64,000 bases of DNA from Cephalopachus bancanus (GCA_027257055.1 JAPVLO010000146.1:2914001-2978000), one strand, 5' to 3'. Shown: positions 1 through 12,868, counted from the first letter of the stretch. Numbers and translations are program-made. The notes: generated by a model from the letters alone, not told the origin.

Positions 1-931
1 ATATAGCGGCAACAATTGATAGGAGATTTTACAGGAGACTTTATAAATATGTAAATAGGTGTTATCTGATTGGGTTCTGTGGCTACACATCTGTACCTCA
101 AAGGAAGCAGAGCTGCGAGAACTACCAGGAAAACAGTAGTTTGCATTCTAAGTGAGTCTGAGAAATAGAAATGTTTTACAGGTTGACAGCAGGTCAGGGT
201 GGAGGCACTTTGCATACCTTGGAGGGGAAGCTTCCCTGCCATGGAGGGGATTCCTTCCCTCTCCCAGAAAGGGAGACTTCCCACGCATCTAGTTTCATTT
301 GTTTTATAACAGTGCTCAGATTGGTAGCTGTTGACCTTTCACCCTTCCTGTTATTTCTTTAAATTGTTCATGTGATATGGTGCCAGAGGGAATTGCTCCT
401 ACGTTTTTGGGGTTTTTTTTTTTTTTTCATTTTTAAAAAATGTACTTGCGGTGACCCAAGGGAAAGAAAATAAAGTCTTTGGTACATTGATCCCTTGATT
501 AGTTATTTCCTAAATGAAAATGGAAATACTATTAAAGCAGTAATAATGTTCCATCTTAATAGTTGAGGAGTCAATAAATGGCTCCCATGTGCTTCATTAA
601 GGATCTTAATGAAGCCATTTTTGATGGCTGAACTTTACATTATCCATTTTTCTCTTCTTGTCTCACTTTTCATTATTTTTTTAAAACTAGGAGTCATTTA
701 AGGGAGAGAGGTAGGTATGAACGGTTTTACAGATTTTTATATTAATGTTGCTGCAGCTAAAATAAGGTTAATGGTAATTCTTTTTGCAGAAGATAAAATA
801 CAAGGATTTATTTTTCATATAGGACATATTTAAAATAAAATAGGGATGCTTGCTCTGTAACACACACATAGTGTTAGCAGATGTGTTCCCTAGCCAGTCG
901 ATATTTTTTGCATTTTTGTGGTCACCTAGAT
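1..931. other. Unique intronic sequence
   Basis: AT-rich single-copy-looking DNA. The only simple feature is a T15 run at 413-427. No repeat family or gene recognised. Confidence 0.6.
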
Positions 932-984
932 ACTATATATATATATACATATATATGCATACGTACATATATATATATATATAT
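932..984. repeat. (TA)n microsatellite with ATAC/ATGC interruptions
   Basis: Two TA runs separated by catatatatgcatacgtac, all alternating purine-pyrimidine. Likely length-polymorphic. Confidence 0.95.
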
Positions 985-1938
985 CCAAAATGCCTCCTTC
1001 ACGTAGTTTTAAAGTAATAACTGAGTTTAATCAGTCCTCATTCAACTCCGACTGCTTTCTCCATCATTTCATATTGAGCTGTTCTTACCCTTTGTGTAAT
1101 CTTATCCCCCCTCCCCTTTGCCACAGCAGAACCCTGATTGCAGCCTTCTGTGTCTAAATAGGTGGTCCTGGAGACTGTGAAAAAGCCAAATCAACTCACT
1201 CCCTCTATGAACTCTAGAGTTAAAACAGTTTTGAACAATTTACACTTAAAAATAAAAAAAAAAGATAACTTCACGCTGGAAAACACTACTAATGCTGTGT
1301 TCGTTGAGCTATTTACACATATCTAGGCAAGGAGCTGTGCATATTTTTTTTGTTTCCTAGGAATTGCTTCAATTTGGAATCTTATCCTATAGATAATTCA
1401 CTATAATGAAACGATGGCAAACACTGTTCAGTCAGGAAATAAAATGATTGATGATGGTTAAAATATGCAAAAGGTATTTTATCTCTCTGCTTTTAACCAC
1501 CCCACCTCCCATCTCTAAGTCTCAGTAAGGGTCTCTGAGTGAAATGACATGATTTAAGGTGATTGTAATTACTTCCTGACTCTTTGATAGAGAGTTTGCA
1601 AAATACCTTGGACAAGAATGTATTGATTATTGAAGTCAACAATTGTTTGAAACACTCTTTCTAATGACAGTTTTATAGTGAAATTGTCAGTTAGGAAGAA
1701 CTGGTTTGTAGACTCTGGCACTGGGTCAGGGGACGTGGGATTGTGTCTGCCCCCTGAGGCTTCAAGAATGTCCGTCTCTTTGTGTTCCACAAGTGGTATC
1801 TCTGTGGAGGGAAGATTGAGAAGCCTTTAAAATATGTTCACTGCCTTTGAAATGTTATTATTTTCACAGGAATTCTTATACTGGCTTCAGAGTGCTTGCG
1901 TCTCTATGTCCAGTCTCACAGGCAGTTGTCTGCAGACA
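985..1938. other. Unique intronic sequence
   Basis: No recognised repeat apart from a short A-rich run near 1250-1263. The 73-codon antisense ORF at 1569-1790 has no recognisable domain and is taken as chance. Confidence 0.55.
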
Positions 1939-2266
1939 GGGCTGAGCTCAGTGACTCATGCTTGTAATCCGGAACTTTGGAAGGCTGAGGTGACAGGATT
2001 GCTTGAGCCCAGAAGTTCAAGACCAGCCTAGGCAACACAGTGAAATCTCATCTCTAAAAAAATAAAAATAGTCAAAAATCAAAAAACTAGCCAGACACGG
2101 TGACATGTACCAATAGCCCCAGTTATTCTGAGACTGAAGCAGAAGGATCGCCAGAGTACAGGATTTTGAGACTGCGGTGAGCCATGACCATGTTACTGCA
2201 CTCCAGCGTGGGCAGCAGAGTGAGACCCCAACTCAAAATATAAATAAACAAAAAAAATTTTAAAAA
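1939..2266 (+). mobile_element. Old Alu (AluJ-like), full length, sense
   Basis: Both arms are present: left arm with ggaggctgag-like and gcttgagccc blocks, A-rich linker, right arm with actgcactccag and an A-rich tail. It is highly diverged. Near-identical 10-bp flanks tctgcagaca (1929-1938) and tctgcagata (2267-2276) look like the target-site duplication. A SINE retroposed by L1 machinery. Confidence 0.9.
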
Positions 2267-2302
2267 TCTGCAGATAGCGCAGGACCTCTGATTCAAGCTT
2301 GC

Positions 2303-2365
2303 CTACAGGAATGCTCAGTCATTAGACTAGTGACTACAGTAATGCTCAGTCATTAGAGCAGCACT
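2303..2365. repeat. Two-copy tandem duplication, 31-bp period
   Basis: The block ctacag(g/t)aatgctcagtc followed by attaga occurs at 2303 and again at 2334, 31 bases apart. The 3' third of the second copy diverges. Confidence 0.85.
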
Positions 2366-3210
2366 GGGTGATTCTGACCAGAGTGGTGTGTAGGAAACCT
2401 CTACTGTTGTTCACCAGCTCTCTTGACATCCTCTCAGCCTTTGGCAGCTACCACTTCTACTGGCCCCTCACTCAGTCAGATGCTGAGGTTCTCACGTTCT
2501 TTCCTTTCCCTTTTATAGACAAATCTTCTCCCAGGAAGATTCTGATTAACCTGCTCCCTTGAGAGGTAAATAATGGATGAAATATAAGTTACTCTCTCTT
2601 TCGGGCCTATTTGCATCTTTGTAGGTATCAAAACATAAAGACAAAAAACCCCTGTTGCTGTAGTAACAGGGCAGGTGGGGCATGTGTTTGCTAGTTCTCC
2701 ACCTAGATAACAACTCATGGCCAGAGCCAACCCAAATGTAGCAATGATTGTCATGAACCTCTGCTTTATTTGGACTCTAGAGAACTCTTATTCAATGGAA
2801 GGAGATATTCAACTTTCCTGAGTGCTTCACTCTGTAGATCTGATAGCATTATTTTAAAAAGTATAATGGGTAACTTATTTCAGTGGATAAGAGTTTAGTA
2901 ACAAAAAGTTAAATAATCTAATATAAAATAAGAATCTCTTTTAGACGAAAAGTCTTTCATTTAAGTTTACAAAATTATACTTTGAACCTGTAGCTACTGC
3001 TGTTGCATACTTTTGACAGCGCAGACCAAATCGGTAATCCAAATCCAGCAAGCCAGTTGTAATAGCACTCAAGTGTGAACTTTGTGCACAAAAAACACCA
3101 CAAATGTATATTATTGAGATGACCTTAAGATATTTGGAGTCCTATATTAGGCTAAATGATTGGGCTGTTTGGGAAAAAAATGTTATTTGCATAGCTTATA
3201 TGTAAAGAAT
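2366..3210. other. Unique intronic sequence
   Basis: Nothing recognised. The 92-codon antisense ORF at 2476-2754 has no recognisable domain and is taken as chance. Confidence 0.5.
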
Positions 3211-3405
3211 ATGGATATTAAAATCAGGTGGTCATGGGCTCAAATCCCAGGTTTGCCCCTGGTTGACCTTGGGTCTCAGCTTCCTCTTCTATGAAATAGG
3301 GATAATAATAAATACCTTCAGCAGACTTTTTGTTAGATTAAAATGTGGTATAAACGTTAAGCACCATGCCTGTCACATAGAAAACATTCTATGAATAGTG
3401 GATAC
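3211..3405 (+). mobile_element. MIR SINE, sense
   Basis: The MIR order is visible: caaatcccag, ttgaccttggg, ctcagcttcctc, tgaaatagggataataata, then gcctgtcacatag and a diverged 3' end. Ancient tRNA-derived SINE. Confidence 0.85.
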
Positions 3406-3854
3406 AGTAGTAATGCAAAAAAAAAAAAGTCAGTTGTTTTTTGCGTTTTTATATCACTAGGTATTCATTCAGTAGCCAATCATGTGTTATAAATTTCTTT
3501 TTATGCTGGCTTTTAGTGGTATTTGATTAATAGTGGTACTCCAGCAGTTTTATTTATGTTAAAGGGTGGATGTGTTTCAAAAAGAATTGCAGAAAGAAAA
3601 ATAAACCCTTAAAATTTTCAATGATTTAATATCCATGATTAATTTTATAAATATAAGAGGGGTATATTGTTTGTTTTTCTATAAATTAATTTGTCAGATA
3701 GCCTTATCTTTGATAGAAGATGATAAAACAAAAAGAAAATATTATTTATTTTGAAAAGGCAGTGGGTTGTTTTTACCATACAAATTTGAATAGGGAAAAT
3801 AAAACTTGGAGATTTTTATATTAGGTCACATATTATATGCCAAAAATACATATA

Positions 3855-3858
<4 letters not shown>

Positions 3859-3897
<39 letters not shown>
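3859..3897. repeat. (TG)n microsatellite, about 19.5 uninterrupted units
   Basis: Pure alternating TG run. Confidence 0.98.
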
Positions 3898-3900
<3 letters not shown>

Positions 3901-4880
3901 CATATTATAAAACTTCTTTTTCAATTTTTGAATGTAGGGATAGCTTCGGTTTTTCCTTGTTAAATCATGACTTTGTGAATCTTTATAAGGTTGCTATCAC
4001 TCTAGTTTGTGTTAACTGTGCACAATCAATGCTTTATATTTAGACTGCTTTCCCAATGAGTAAGTTTCAGCAGGCTAGTTCATTTCTGTGTCTGCTGTTG
4101 TGGTATGGTGCAGCTCAACATATAAAATAGCTGGTAAATAAGAGGCTTTCTGGTAACAGACAGAAGCAAGGGAGTCAGATTTGGTAAACTGCATTTTTCT
4201 TTAGATTGGACATAATTTTCTATCCAAGATATTTCTCAAGGCCTTTTACGAATCCCAGCTTCTGTCTTTTTTTATATTTATGGTTTCACTAAAATCCTCA
4301 GGTAGCGAAATACCTGCACTCATGAATCATTTGCAGATAATAGTGGTTCAGACACTCTCTGTCCAAATTGATAATGGGTATCTGATCCAAAGCGATGCCT
4401 ATTTTTTAAGGTCTATATAAGGAGTTCATGGGGAAAAGTCCTCTTTTCTTGGATCTCATGTTCATGATCACATCCAGTTGTTAGTATCCTAGATGTAGAA
4501 ATGTAGAATAAGGCAAACCAAAGAGCTGCTCTCTATTGTTTGACTTTATAAAAAGCACATCTATTCCTGACAGGCTACCTCTTCACTTTGTGCTATTAGC
4601 ACTCTTATGAAAGATAGAGGCTTATATTTACATTTTTATTCTTTATGTCTGCATTCTTCCTCAAGCATTTGAATCCGTATTTATGAAATTATATTTTTGA
4701 AAACTTATATTTATTTATGAAGGAGGAAATCTATTTAAAAAGGAATTCAATGTGTTTATAGCATTTAAACATTTTTAATGTGGGAATAATATTCCGTTTC
4801 ATTAAAGTGTAGATTGACTTATTTGAATTATTTTCTAAGGGTGGAATACATAATTCATTTCAGGGAGTAATCTTGCTTTA
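3898..4880. other. Unique AT-rich intronic sequence
   Basis: No repeat or gene recognised. Confidence 0.5.
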
Positions 4881-4884
4881 ATCA

Positions 4885-4998
4885 TCTGCTCACAATCTGT
4901 AGAGGAGTGCATATGAGTCACCTTGGGAACTAGTTAAAAATGTAGATTTCTGGATTATACTTACAAAGGTTTGAAATGTGTAGGTCTGCGGTTGTTTT
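4885..4998. mobile_element. MER5-like hAT-Charlie fragment
   Basis: The string gcatatgagtcacctt, then gggaactagttaaaaatg and the aggtctgcgg end, follows the MER5A core (gaatcacctggg, ttgttaaaaatgcagatt, aggtctggg). Non-autonomous DNA transposon. The near-symmetrical core makes strand uncertain. Confidence 0.65.
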
Positions 4999-5269
4999 TC
5001 TTTTTTCTTTTTTATAAGAGAGTCAGATTGCCCTTACAAGACACTATTCACTCTCTGACAGAGATTTTAAGCTGATAAATTACAATTTCTGACTTATATA
5101 TGAGCATCCATGTATCTAGCATGAGTCCCATGTGCAGCCCACTAAGTGGCTGCTTAGAGTGTTTTGTGACTGGATGAACAATGAGGATTTCCCATGATTT
5201 CCAGTCCTTGTTGTCCAATTCAGTTTGTGGTTGGGAGAAGTCTCATTGTAAATGACTCTTTGCTCTCTT

Positions 5270-5600
5270 GCCACAGTCTTCTCTCACCTCTTTTCTGAGC
5301 CTTAGAGCAATTATTACCTCCTCAGGGAAGCCTCTCATGACCTCCCTAAGGGTCTCTGTTTTATAAACTTTCATTCTACCATGTGCTCTTGCTTACAGCA
5401 ATTGACACTCTGCAATTTGTCTGTTTGTGTGAATGTTTGAATTTTGCTTGTCTTTTTCACTAGATTCAAAGCTCAGCAAGGCCCACACTAATGGCCCTTT
5501 CTTCTTTTTTTCTAGTTGTATTCACTGAACCTAATAAAAAGACTGCACATGATAGGCTCTTAGGCAATATCTATATGAATGAATGCATTAGAGTTAACCA
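5270..5600 (+). mobile_element. L2 LINE 3' end, sense
   Basis: Matches the L2 tail order: cctcctcaggg-aagcctctcatgacc, a tttgtctgtttgtg-like segment, cactagattcaaagctc, then a diverged cataggctctta segment and gaatgaatgc terminus. Confidence 0.8.
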
Positions 5601-5839
5601 TTCATCTCATTGGTTAAAAGTACATAGTATGTTAAAGCTATGTGTTAAGTTACTGACCTGTTCCTATAAAGACAAGAAGGGGTAACATTACCATCCTCAG
5701 TAACTCAGGAAGCTGGAAAACCCTGGAAGGTAAGAGTTGAGAGGGGAGAGGATATTCCCTAAACAAAATCCTTGATTTTTGTGTCACAAGAAAAATTAGA
5801 TAACTATTGAAACTGCTGAATTACTAGTGCCAAATGTAA

Positions 5840-6510
5840 TTAACTTCTTATTAATTTATTTTACTTTTTTATTTTCGAGTTGTGGAGTACATGTGAGGAT
5901 TTGCTACACATGTAAATTACCTGAAAGTGAAGTTTGGGCTTCTAGTGAGCCCTGTCTCCCCTTAGTAGTGGACATAATACCCAATGGATGGTTGTGTGCC
6001 TTTAATCCTTCTCCTTCCTTCTTTTATGTGCTCAGTGTTTGTTGTTCCTGCCTTTGTGCTTGAGTGTTCAATGTTTAGGGCTCACATATGAGTGAGAACA
6101 CACAATATTCAGTTGTTTGTTTCTGTGATGCTTCACTTAGAATGATGGTCTCCAGCTGCATCCATGTTTCTGCACAGGACATGATTTTGTTCTTTATGGC
6201 TTTATAGTATTCCATAATGTATATGTACCACATTTTCTTTAATCAGTCCCCTTTTAATGGTTATTTGGGTTGGTTCCATATTTTTTCTATTATGAATAGT
6301 ACTTAGTGAACATGCATGTACAGATGTCTTTTTGTAGAGTGATATATTTTCTTCTGGGTATATTTCTAGATGTGGGATTGTTGGATTGGTAGCTCTTTGA
6401 GACAATGCCACACTGCTTTCCACAAAGCAGAGTTCACATCAACAGTGTAGAAGCATTCTCTTTTCTCCACAGCCTTGCCAATACCTGGTGTTTTTTGACT
6501 TTTTAATGAT
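5840..6510 (-). mobile_element. L1 3' end (ORF2 C-terminus plus 3' UTR), antisense
   Basis: On the - strand, 6202-6423 encodes a degraded ORF2 C-terminal piece (motifs IHNRKNMEPTQ and ENVVHIHYGIL). Sequence from 5840 to about 6200 corresponds to the 3' UTR, with the poly-A end at the low-coordinate side. Truncated at its 5' side near 6510 within ORF2. Non-functional. Confidence 0.92.
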
Positions 6511-6654
6511 AGAGGAAGATACATTGCTTAAGATAAAAAGTTTTACTAAATTCCTTTTTTCTCATGCAAATATTGCTTGTAGTTATTGAAAATGCTTAAC
6601 ACTAAGGCTACTTTTCATCCTCTCTTCAAGAGGACAAGAAGATCAGTATAAATA

Positions 6655-6765
6655 GGAAGATCAAAGGTTTATTGTCTGCTGTGTGCCAGGCACGGTGCTC
6701 TTAACTTGCATGTAATTTTTCAATTGATCTTCACGACTACCCTGTGAATTACAAGGAGCAATATC
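6655..6765 (-). mobile_element. MIR fragment, antisense
   Basis: gtgtgccaggcacggtgctc, then gcatgtaat, ttgatcttcacgactaccctgtg: the reverse complement of the MIR 3' half. Confidence 0.75.
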
Positions 6766-7741
6766 AAAAGCCTCAGTGAACATTCACCTATTATTTTATT
6801 TTTTAAGCCACCTTTGTGTTTTGTTTTAGGATAAGACCTTTAACCCCAAATCTACACTATTGTATTATTTAGAAACTTTTTGTGACAAATAACGAAGGCT
6901 AATCTGAATAATATAGCAAAATAATTGGCTTACATAACTAAAAATGCAAAAGGATAATGATGCCTTCAGGGTGCAGGCTCTGATTCTTTGTTATCTCCTG
7001 GTGCTGTCCTACACTGGCTTTTAGATTCATTCTTAGATTAATAGATCTTGTGGACTCTATGCGCACACTGCACAGCCAGGATCTGGGGAACTCTTCTGTT
7101 TAGGCATTTTAAAAGAGGTCTTTACATTAACTTTTATTGCCCTGGCTTGAATTTCATGCCCACTTCTTGAATCAGTTGATGTGAAGTATAGAATAGAATG
7201 CATAGTTTTAGTCATGTCCCATGGGTATCCCCCTTGAGGAATCAATTTTTGTTGGAAAAAAAGAAATTGTGGGCTCATAAGAAGAGAGGAACGAAAGGAT
7301 TCTGGGTTGGCAATGCATGTGTTAGTTGATCTTCTCTTAAAATAGATTAACTACTAGAAATGTAAGCAACAGTATGCGATAAATTTATTGTGAGACAATT
7401 AGTACTGGAAAATGATGGTTTTATCTGAATATATACTTAGATAACCCTGAAGAGTAGTGGTTATTTTTTTAATACCTCTGTGTTTGATCTTCAAGAAGAT
7501 TGATCTTCTAACAATTGAAATTGAGCATCATTTAAGGGAAACACATTTCTGATGTCTCAGGCTGTCCTTAAGGTGGTGATGTTTTTGGAAGTTTATAATG
7601 ATGAAATGAATAATTTATAGTACATGAATTAGTGCTACTGGACTAAACATTGTCCTTTTACTTTCTTTGGCAATGATGTTTTCTCCTTTGTATGTCTGAT
7701 ACAGTTATAGCATTGGCAGATATAGTAACTAAAATCTATAG
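6766..7741. other. Unique intronic sequence
   Basis: Nothing recognised. The 73-codon antisense ORF at 7057-7278 has no domain signature. Confidence 0.5.
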
Positions 7742-7900
7742 AAACCTGACTGTGGGCTCAGCCCTGTTCCAGAGCATTAGCTATAATTCTTGCCACAAGC
7801 CTATAGAATAGGCACTGATAGAAAAGAAACCTGAGGGCCATAATTAGAAGCTGGATATGTAGAATACAAACCCATGTTGTTTTTTTTCTATAACTCTTTC
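7742..7900 (-). mobile_element. Diverged MIR-like fragment, antisense
   Basis: cctgttccagagcatta, attcttgccacaagcc, ataggcactgat, aaacctgag and acaaacccatg occur in antisense MIR order, weakly conserved. Confidence 0.55.
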
Positions 7901-8149
7901 TCTTACCACAGTATTGTTTTCTGTCCAGGGTCATAAAAATAAAAAGAATCTTCTACTCATCATTGGAATATCTTTCAGTTACTTGTGGACTTTTTCCCTT
8001 TTTGCTTGTTAAAACAAAAATTACAGTGAATGAATTACTTGGCAATAGAGGTTCTGATTCAGTCATGTTCAATATAATCAGGAGACATTCTGCTACGCTT
8101 GAAAGTGATTCTCTTTGACAACTTTATGAGACAAATTTTAAAAAGCAAC

Positions 8150-8405
8150 CGTTTCCCCCAGCTTTATTGAGATATAATTGACGAGTAAAAATTTATATAT
8201 TTACTGTGTATAGTGTATCATTTTGACATATGTATACCTTGTGAAATGATTACCACCATCAAGCTAATTAACGTATCTGTCACCTCCCTAGTTACCTTTT
8301 TGTGTGTGTGGTAAGAACACATTGAGATCTACTCTCCTAGCAAACAACCATTCTTTATACCCTTGATTATTGTTTGTCACTCTTTTAGAATTAGCCAATG
8401 TTTAG
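8150..8405 (-). mobile_element. L1M (L1ME-like) 3' UTR, antisense
   Basis: agctttattgagatataatt, then tgacatatgtatacc, gattaccaccatcaagctaa and the gtgtgtgtggtaagaacac block are the familiar reverse complement of mammalian-wide L1M 3' ends. Confidence 0.85.
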
Positions 8406-9417
8406 TCTATTACCGTAACATGGATAATAGCAAAATAATTGGTGAAATGTTTTTCCCTGAAAATGTTGGGACCAAGTTGATCTCATCTCAGTGAATTCAG
8501 CAGAAACATTCTGAACACATTATCATCACTGTCATCTCATAAATGCCTTTTTTGAAACTACCCAAGGATTAGGAAAAATAAATGCCATCTTTGAAAAAGG
8601 CAGACCACAGTTGTAACTCATACATTCATTCATTTGTCACCCTTTCCATTTGTGTTTACAAACCATGCCTACACACCTGTGAATCATCAGCATGTTCGTA
8701 CAGGAGCCTCCGCCGTGATTTCCTTGTGCTTGGTGGATCTATTAACATAGATACAATTATACCTCATCCTTTTAGCTCAGATGGATAGCAACTCGGCTTT
8801 CATGGTACAGTTTATTTATTCAAATTAAAGTTTAATTTCACTTGTAGATTTGATAAAACGCTTACTCTCTGTTGATTTAGTCTTCTCAAATGTCCAAACA
8901 TTTTTATAGTTTTACACATCTCTCATGCATGAAAAATTGAGAATGTGTGTGTTGATTTGCTGGAAATGAGTCATGCACTGAAATCATGCAGATTCTTTTG
9001 TGTTATTACAACCACATAACTGCTATAAGCAGAGAAGAAAAATAGGAGGAGTTGGCCTGAAAGAAGGTGTTTTCAGTGACAACAAGCTCTTTGAAATGTA
9101 ATTGTTATGAAGGAAACATAAAAAACCTAGCGGAACAGTGCATGCTTTAAAAAAAAATCTGCTAGACTGGCAGGATAATGCAACATTCCCTAAACCGTTT
9201 TTGATTTCTACATTTTGGAACAAGGACCCCATCAGGTTATTTTGAACTTGAAAGAAACCATAATTTACAGGAAAGTTAGATTAATTAGTGTTATAACTGA
9301 CAACAGTTATGCAAACATCTAAAGATACTAAGGAAAATAGTAAATGGACAAGAAAGTATTTTGATATTTGTTAGTTAAGAGGAACTTTGTTTTAGGACTT
9401 GGGAACAAGAGTAATAG
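8406..9417. other. Unique intronic sequence
   Basis: No repeat or gene recognised. Confidence 0.5.
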
Positions 9418-9680
9418 ATATAGCCAATATTTATTGAGTGCTTGCTGTGCACCACACACCATTCTACAAAAAAAATAATAATAACAAATATACACAAATC
9501 TTTTAGTCCTCTCAACATCTTCGTGGGCTAAATACAAATATTATCTCTATTTTATATGTTAAAAAACTGAGGCTTAACATGATTCATGTGTTTACTGTCA
9601 TATAGCTAGTAAGTAGCTAATCTGAGCTTCAAACCCGTTTCCAGAGCCCTGTGTTTCAGCTGTTATACTATGGTGTGTAA
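9418..9680 (-). mobile_element. Near-full-length MIR, antisense
   Basis: Clear order: aatatttattgagtgcttgc, interrupted A-rich insert, agtcctctcaacatcttcgt, aaactgaggctt, catatagctagtaagtag, ctgagcttcaaaccc and the tgttatactatggtgt terminus. Confidence 0.88.
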
Positions 9681-9714
9681 TTGGTGTGTGAGCAGGGAAA
9701 GCATACATGAAGAC

Positions 9715-9825
9715 ATTTTATCATGGGGTTGTGAGAATTAAATAAGTCAATGCATGTAAAGTGCTCAACTCAACAACTGGAAACTTGTCTTAGTTCAATA
9801 AATATGAGTTATTATTTATAGCTTT
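9715..9825 (+). mobile_element. MIR 3' end, sense (inverted next to the previous MIR)
   Basis: ggggttgtgagaattaaata, tgcatgtaaagtgctcaa and tcaataaatatgag form the sense 3' half of MIR, only about 35 bp from an antisense MIR. Confidence 0.82.
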
Positions 9826-10972
9826 AAGTTAAAAGTACATTTTCAAATTATTTGAGTAATGGTGAGAAATGAACTTGTGTCTAGGAAAAAAGAAAAAAGC
9901 AAGACAATTCTAGAGTGTTCTCCCACAAATTATTATTTTGAAGAGTTTAAGATAGTTTTGAATAAACACTGTTCTGATCTTGGATTTTCATGCACTTGTT
10001 TGCCTCCAGTGTATGTGACATAACACAGACTGGAGATAACACATATAATAGATTGGGGATCATATTGGAATTGTACATCTGTTTTGGGGTTATAATGAAA
10101 TTGGAATTCACAACTCACATACATAATAAAAGAAAAAGTTACCACATATACAACATAGGAATACTTGACTGCAGGGTTTGGGCTCCTGCAGTTTCTCATT
10201 GATGGTCTTCAGTGTGTTGACATTACTTTTGATGGCTTAGATTTTGGTTTCTTTTTGAGTGTTCTTCAGAATTTGCTCAGGAATGTTTAGATGTGATTTT
10301 GTATATTTTGATTAACATGTTATTTTGCAGTTACTAGAGCTATGTAGTAACCTTTGTTCCACCTTTATTATTGTAATGCTCTAGGAAAAATAACTTTGTG
10401 CTTACCTAAAATTCTCATTTCTAACTCTCCTTTTCAAATTAAAACAATTGTTTTTATAACATAAATTCTTTGATAAGCTATTTTGTTAAGAACACAAATA
10501 TTCTGTTACTGTAGAGGACTATACCAAGGGAACAAAAATAAAGAAAATATTTAATTGATGAAAGGGATAACAAATATAGATTAAATTCAAATGCACATAG
10601 GACAGAACATTGTTTAAGGAAGATGTTTCAAAGAATAAAATAAAGGCCAATTACTATTTTACTACCAAAAAATAAGTGAGAAGGATAGAAGAGTTTTGTC
10701 TTAAAAGACATTTAAATTGCTATAAAAATACAATGTATAAAGGAATTATGACAACATTTAGTACATATTTAGTTACCAGCTTCTCAAATACTATGTGCAA
10801 GCTTAAATTTGCAGGTCAATTACTTATTAATTTCAGTAAGATGTGAAGGCACTACATAGAAAAAATGGAACAAAATCCTCACTTTGTTGCAGAATCTAGT
10901 GATAAGCTTTGCAACATCCTATAAGAGAAAAATACAATGTGGTTCAACCTAACTAGATTGTACATTATAGGT
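9826..10972. other. Unique AT-rich intronic sequence
   Basis: Overlapping short ORFs on both strands at 9933-10202 show no homology I recognise. No repeat identified. Confidence 0.5.
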
Positions 10973-11013
10973 ACACACACACACACACACACCACACACA
11001 CACACACACACAC
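10973..11013. repeat. (CA)n microsatellite with one interruption
   Basis: Two CA runs interrupted by a single extra C near 10992. Confidence 0.95.
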
Positions 11014-11064
11014 GCAAATAATATATAAATAAATATATATCCTAATCTCTTTTCCTCTAGTAGT

Positions 11065-11465
11065 GTTAATCTAGTTGGAAAGCTAGACATGCATAGTAGC
11101 AGATGGTTTATTGTGATAAGTAATGTCATAAAGGAACATAGTGTTCTAGTGACATATTGGGGTGGAGATCATTTCTAGGTGGGGAGGATGTGGGAAGCTT
11201 TTTTTGGAATAGATGGTTTCTGAGATGGACTTTGAGGTTTGGGTAATTGATAGGGAAATATTTTATTATATGAGGAAAGGATAACAACTTGCAGAAAGAT
11301 ATATGGACAGTTTCAGAGGGTGGAAGACATCTGGAGTTGACTGGACCTTAAAGACTTGAGATAAGCTAATACTAGAAATGGGCAAGATACTGCTGAAAAC
11401 TTTGGATGCCAGACTGAGTCATTTGGGCAATTGCTGTGTCAAAATGATCACTGGATATTTATATA
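11065..11465 (-). mobile_element. L2 LINE fragment, antisense
   Basis: The order follows reverse-complement L2: ctagttggaaagctagacatg, gtgataagtaatgtcataa, gatggactttgaggtttggg, ggatgccagactgagtcatt and the caaaatgatcactgg block. Diverged, typical of L2 age. Confidence 0.6.
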
Positions 11466-11576
11466 TATGCTAAAAATTTGATACCCCTTAAAGAGTCAGG
11501 ATTCAAGACAGTGGATTAAGCATCCATGCCCTCAGTTCCTGCTGTTTCAAATCCTATAAAATGTTAGAAAAAGATG

Positions 11577-11626
11577 TACACACACTCACATACACACACA
11601 CACAGGCATACACATGCATACACACC
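11577..11626. repeat. Imperfect (CA)n / CACA-TACA repeat
   Basis: Mixed CACA, CATA and CACT units. Confidence 0.9.
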
Positions 11627-11759
11627 TCCCCACATCTTCACTTAAACTAATGATCTGAAAACAAGAAAGAGGGTCGTCATAAAACTCAGAGGCTGCTCAC
11701 AGTTTCTAGAACAGAGAAAGTAAGTAGAACTGGAACCATAAAAGTCTAAAACCAAAAAT

Positions 11760-11823
11760 ATACCTCCAGATATTTTTAGGAAAAAAGAAAACTACCTCCA
11801 GATATTTTTAGAAAAAGAAAAAC
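11760..11823. repeat. Two-copy tandem duplication, about 32-bp period
   Basis: tacctccagatatttttag followed by an A-rich run is repeated head to tail starting at 11761 and 11793. Confidence 0.9.
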
Positions 11824-12184
11824 AACTACTGTAAAGGATAAGAACATTTCAACTTAACTCCTAGCTTAGAGGAATATAGTAAGGAGGGAATGAAGAGTCA
11901 GTCATCACAGTATGTAATTAGTGACTTAAGAAGTTATGTAAATATAAAGTAAACTGTATATAAGTCATTGAATTGATTGAAAATTTTAGAAAAAATATGG
12001 AACTTTAAAAAAGCTTAAGGATAACCCTTAGAAAAAAAATTAATAAAATATTAAACTTTCAAGTAACTGGAGAAAAAATTGAGGAAAAACTTGACCTCTA
12101 CAAATATATAAGTACAGTAATTAGACCACTATGCTGTACATTCGTGTAAAAAAAAGACAAATGAAAAAGTAGTATAGAATCTAT

Positions 12185-12335
12185 CCTGAAATGGATTCAT
12201 GCCTATGTAAGTATTTGGTGTACAATAAATGCATATGAAAATAATGAACTAGAATGAACTATTTAATAAATGTCACTTGGTCAATTGACTTGCCATTTGG
12301 AAATAAAATGATACGAGATCTCAAATTGTTAATTG
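12185..12335 (+). mobile_element. Possible L1M ORF2 fragment, sense
   Basis: ttggtgtacaataaatg, tttaataaatgtcacttggt, and gccatttggaaataaaatga resemble the ORF2 region coding for the 'mini-exon-like' C-terminal third of old L1s. Weak match, edges unknown. Confidence 0.4.
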
Positions 12336-12784
12336 CACTGGCTTCTGGTGAGAAAAGTGGAATAAAGGAAGCTTAAAAGGTAACTTGTACTTTTCAAAAA
12401 TACATGTTTTGGATGATTTTTATAAGACTATATTCAGACATTATTTATATGAAAATTTAAAAGGAAAAATAAGGAACAATGTTTAAGAGAATAACATTTT
12501 TTGACTTTTCACACATAACTAAACTATGCTTGTTGTTTCCTACTGGGAACTGAATACATCTTTAAAAATTAGAATAAAAACATTGTGCTTTATAAATCAG
12601 CAGAGTTCATGTTTGTATATTCTTAGTGGAGAAAGAATATTGAAAATATATTTATGAGTAGAGTTCAGATATTGTTTTTTCAATTTGACATCAGAACTTT
12701 CATCTGCTCTATTTGGCTATGCACATTTGGAAGTTGAAAGCTTTTACATGAAACTAATTTGGTCCCACTGCAAATCCTGTCCTC

Positions 12785-12868
12785 TTAACCCTGAAGCTAT
12801 CCTGCCTTTGTCTGTGGCTCAGTGGCTGTAATACATTAGGCACTCAGTAAATATTATGAATGGAAATA
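12785..12868 (+). mobile_element. L2 3' terminus, sense
   Basis: ctgtggctcagtggctgtaa, ttaggcactcagtaaatatt and atgaatgg match the L2 3' end. Confidence 0.6.
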
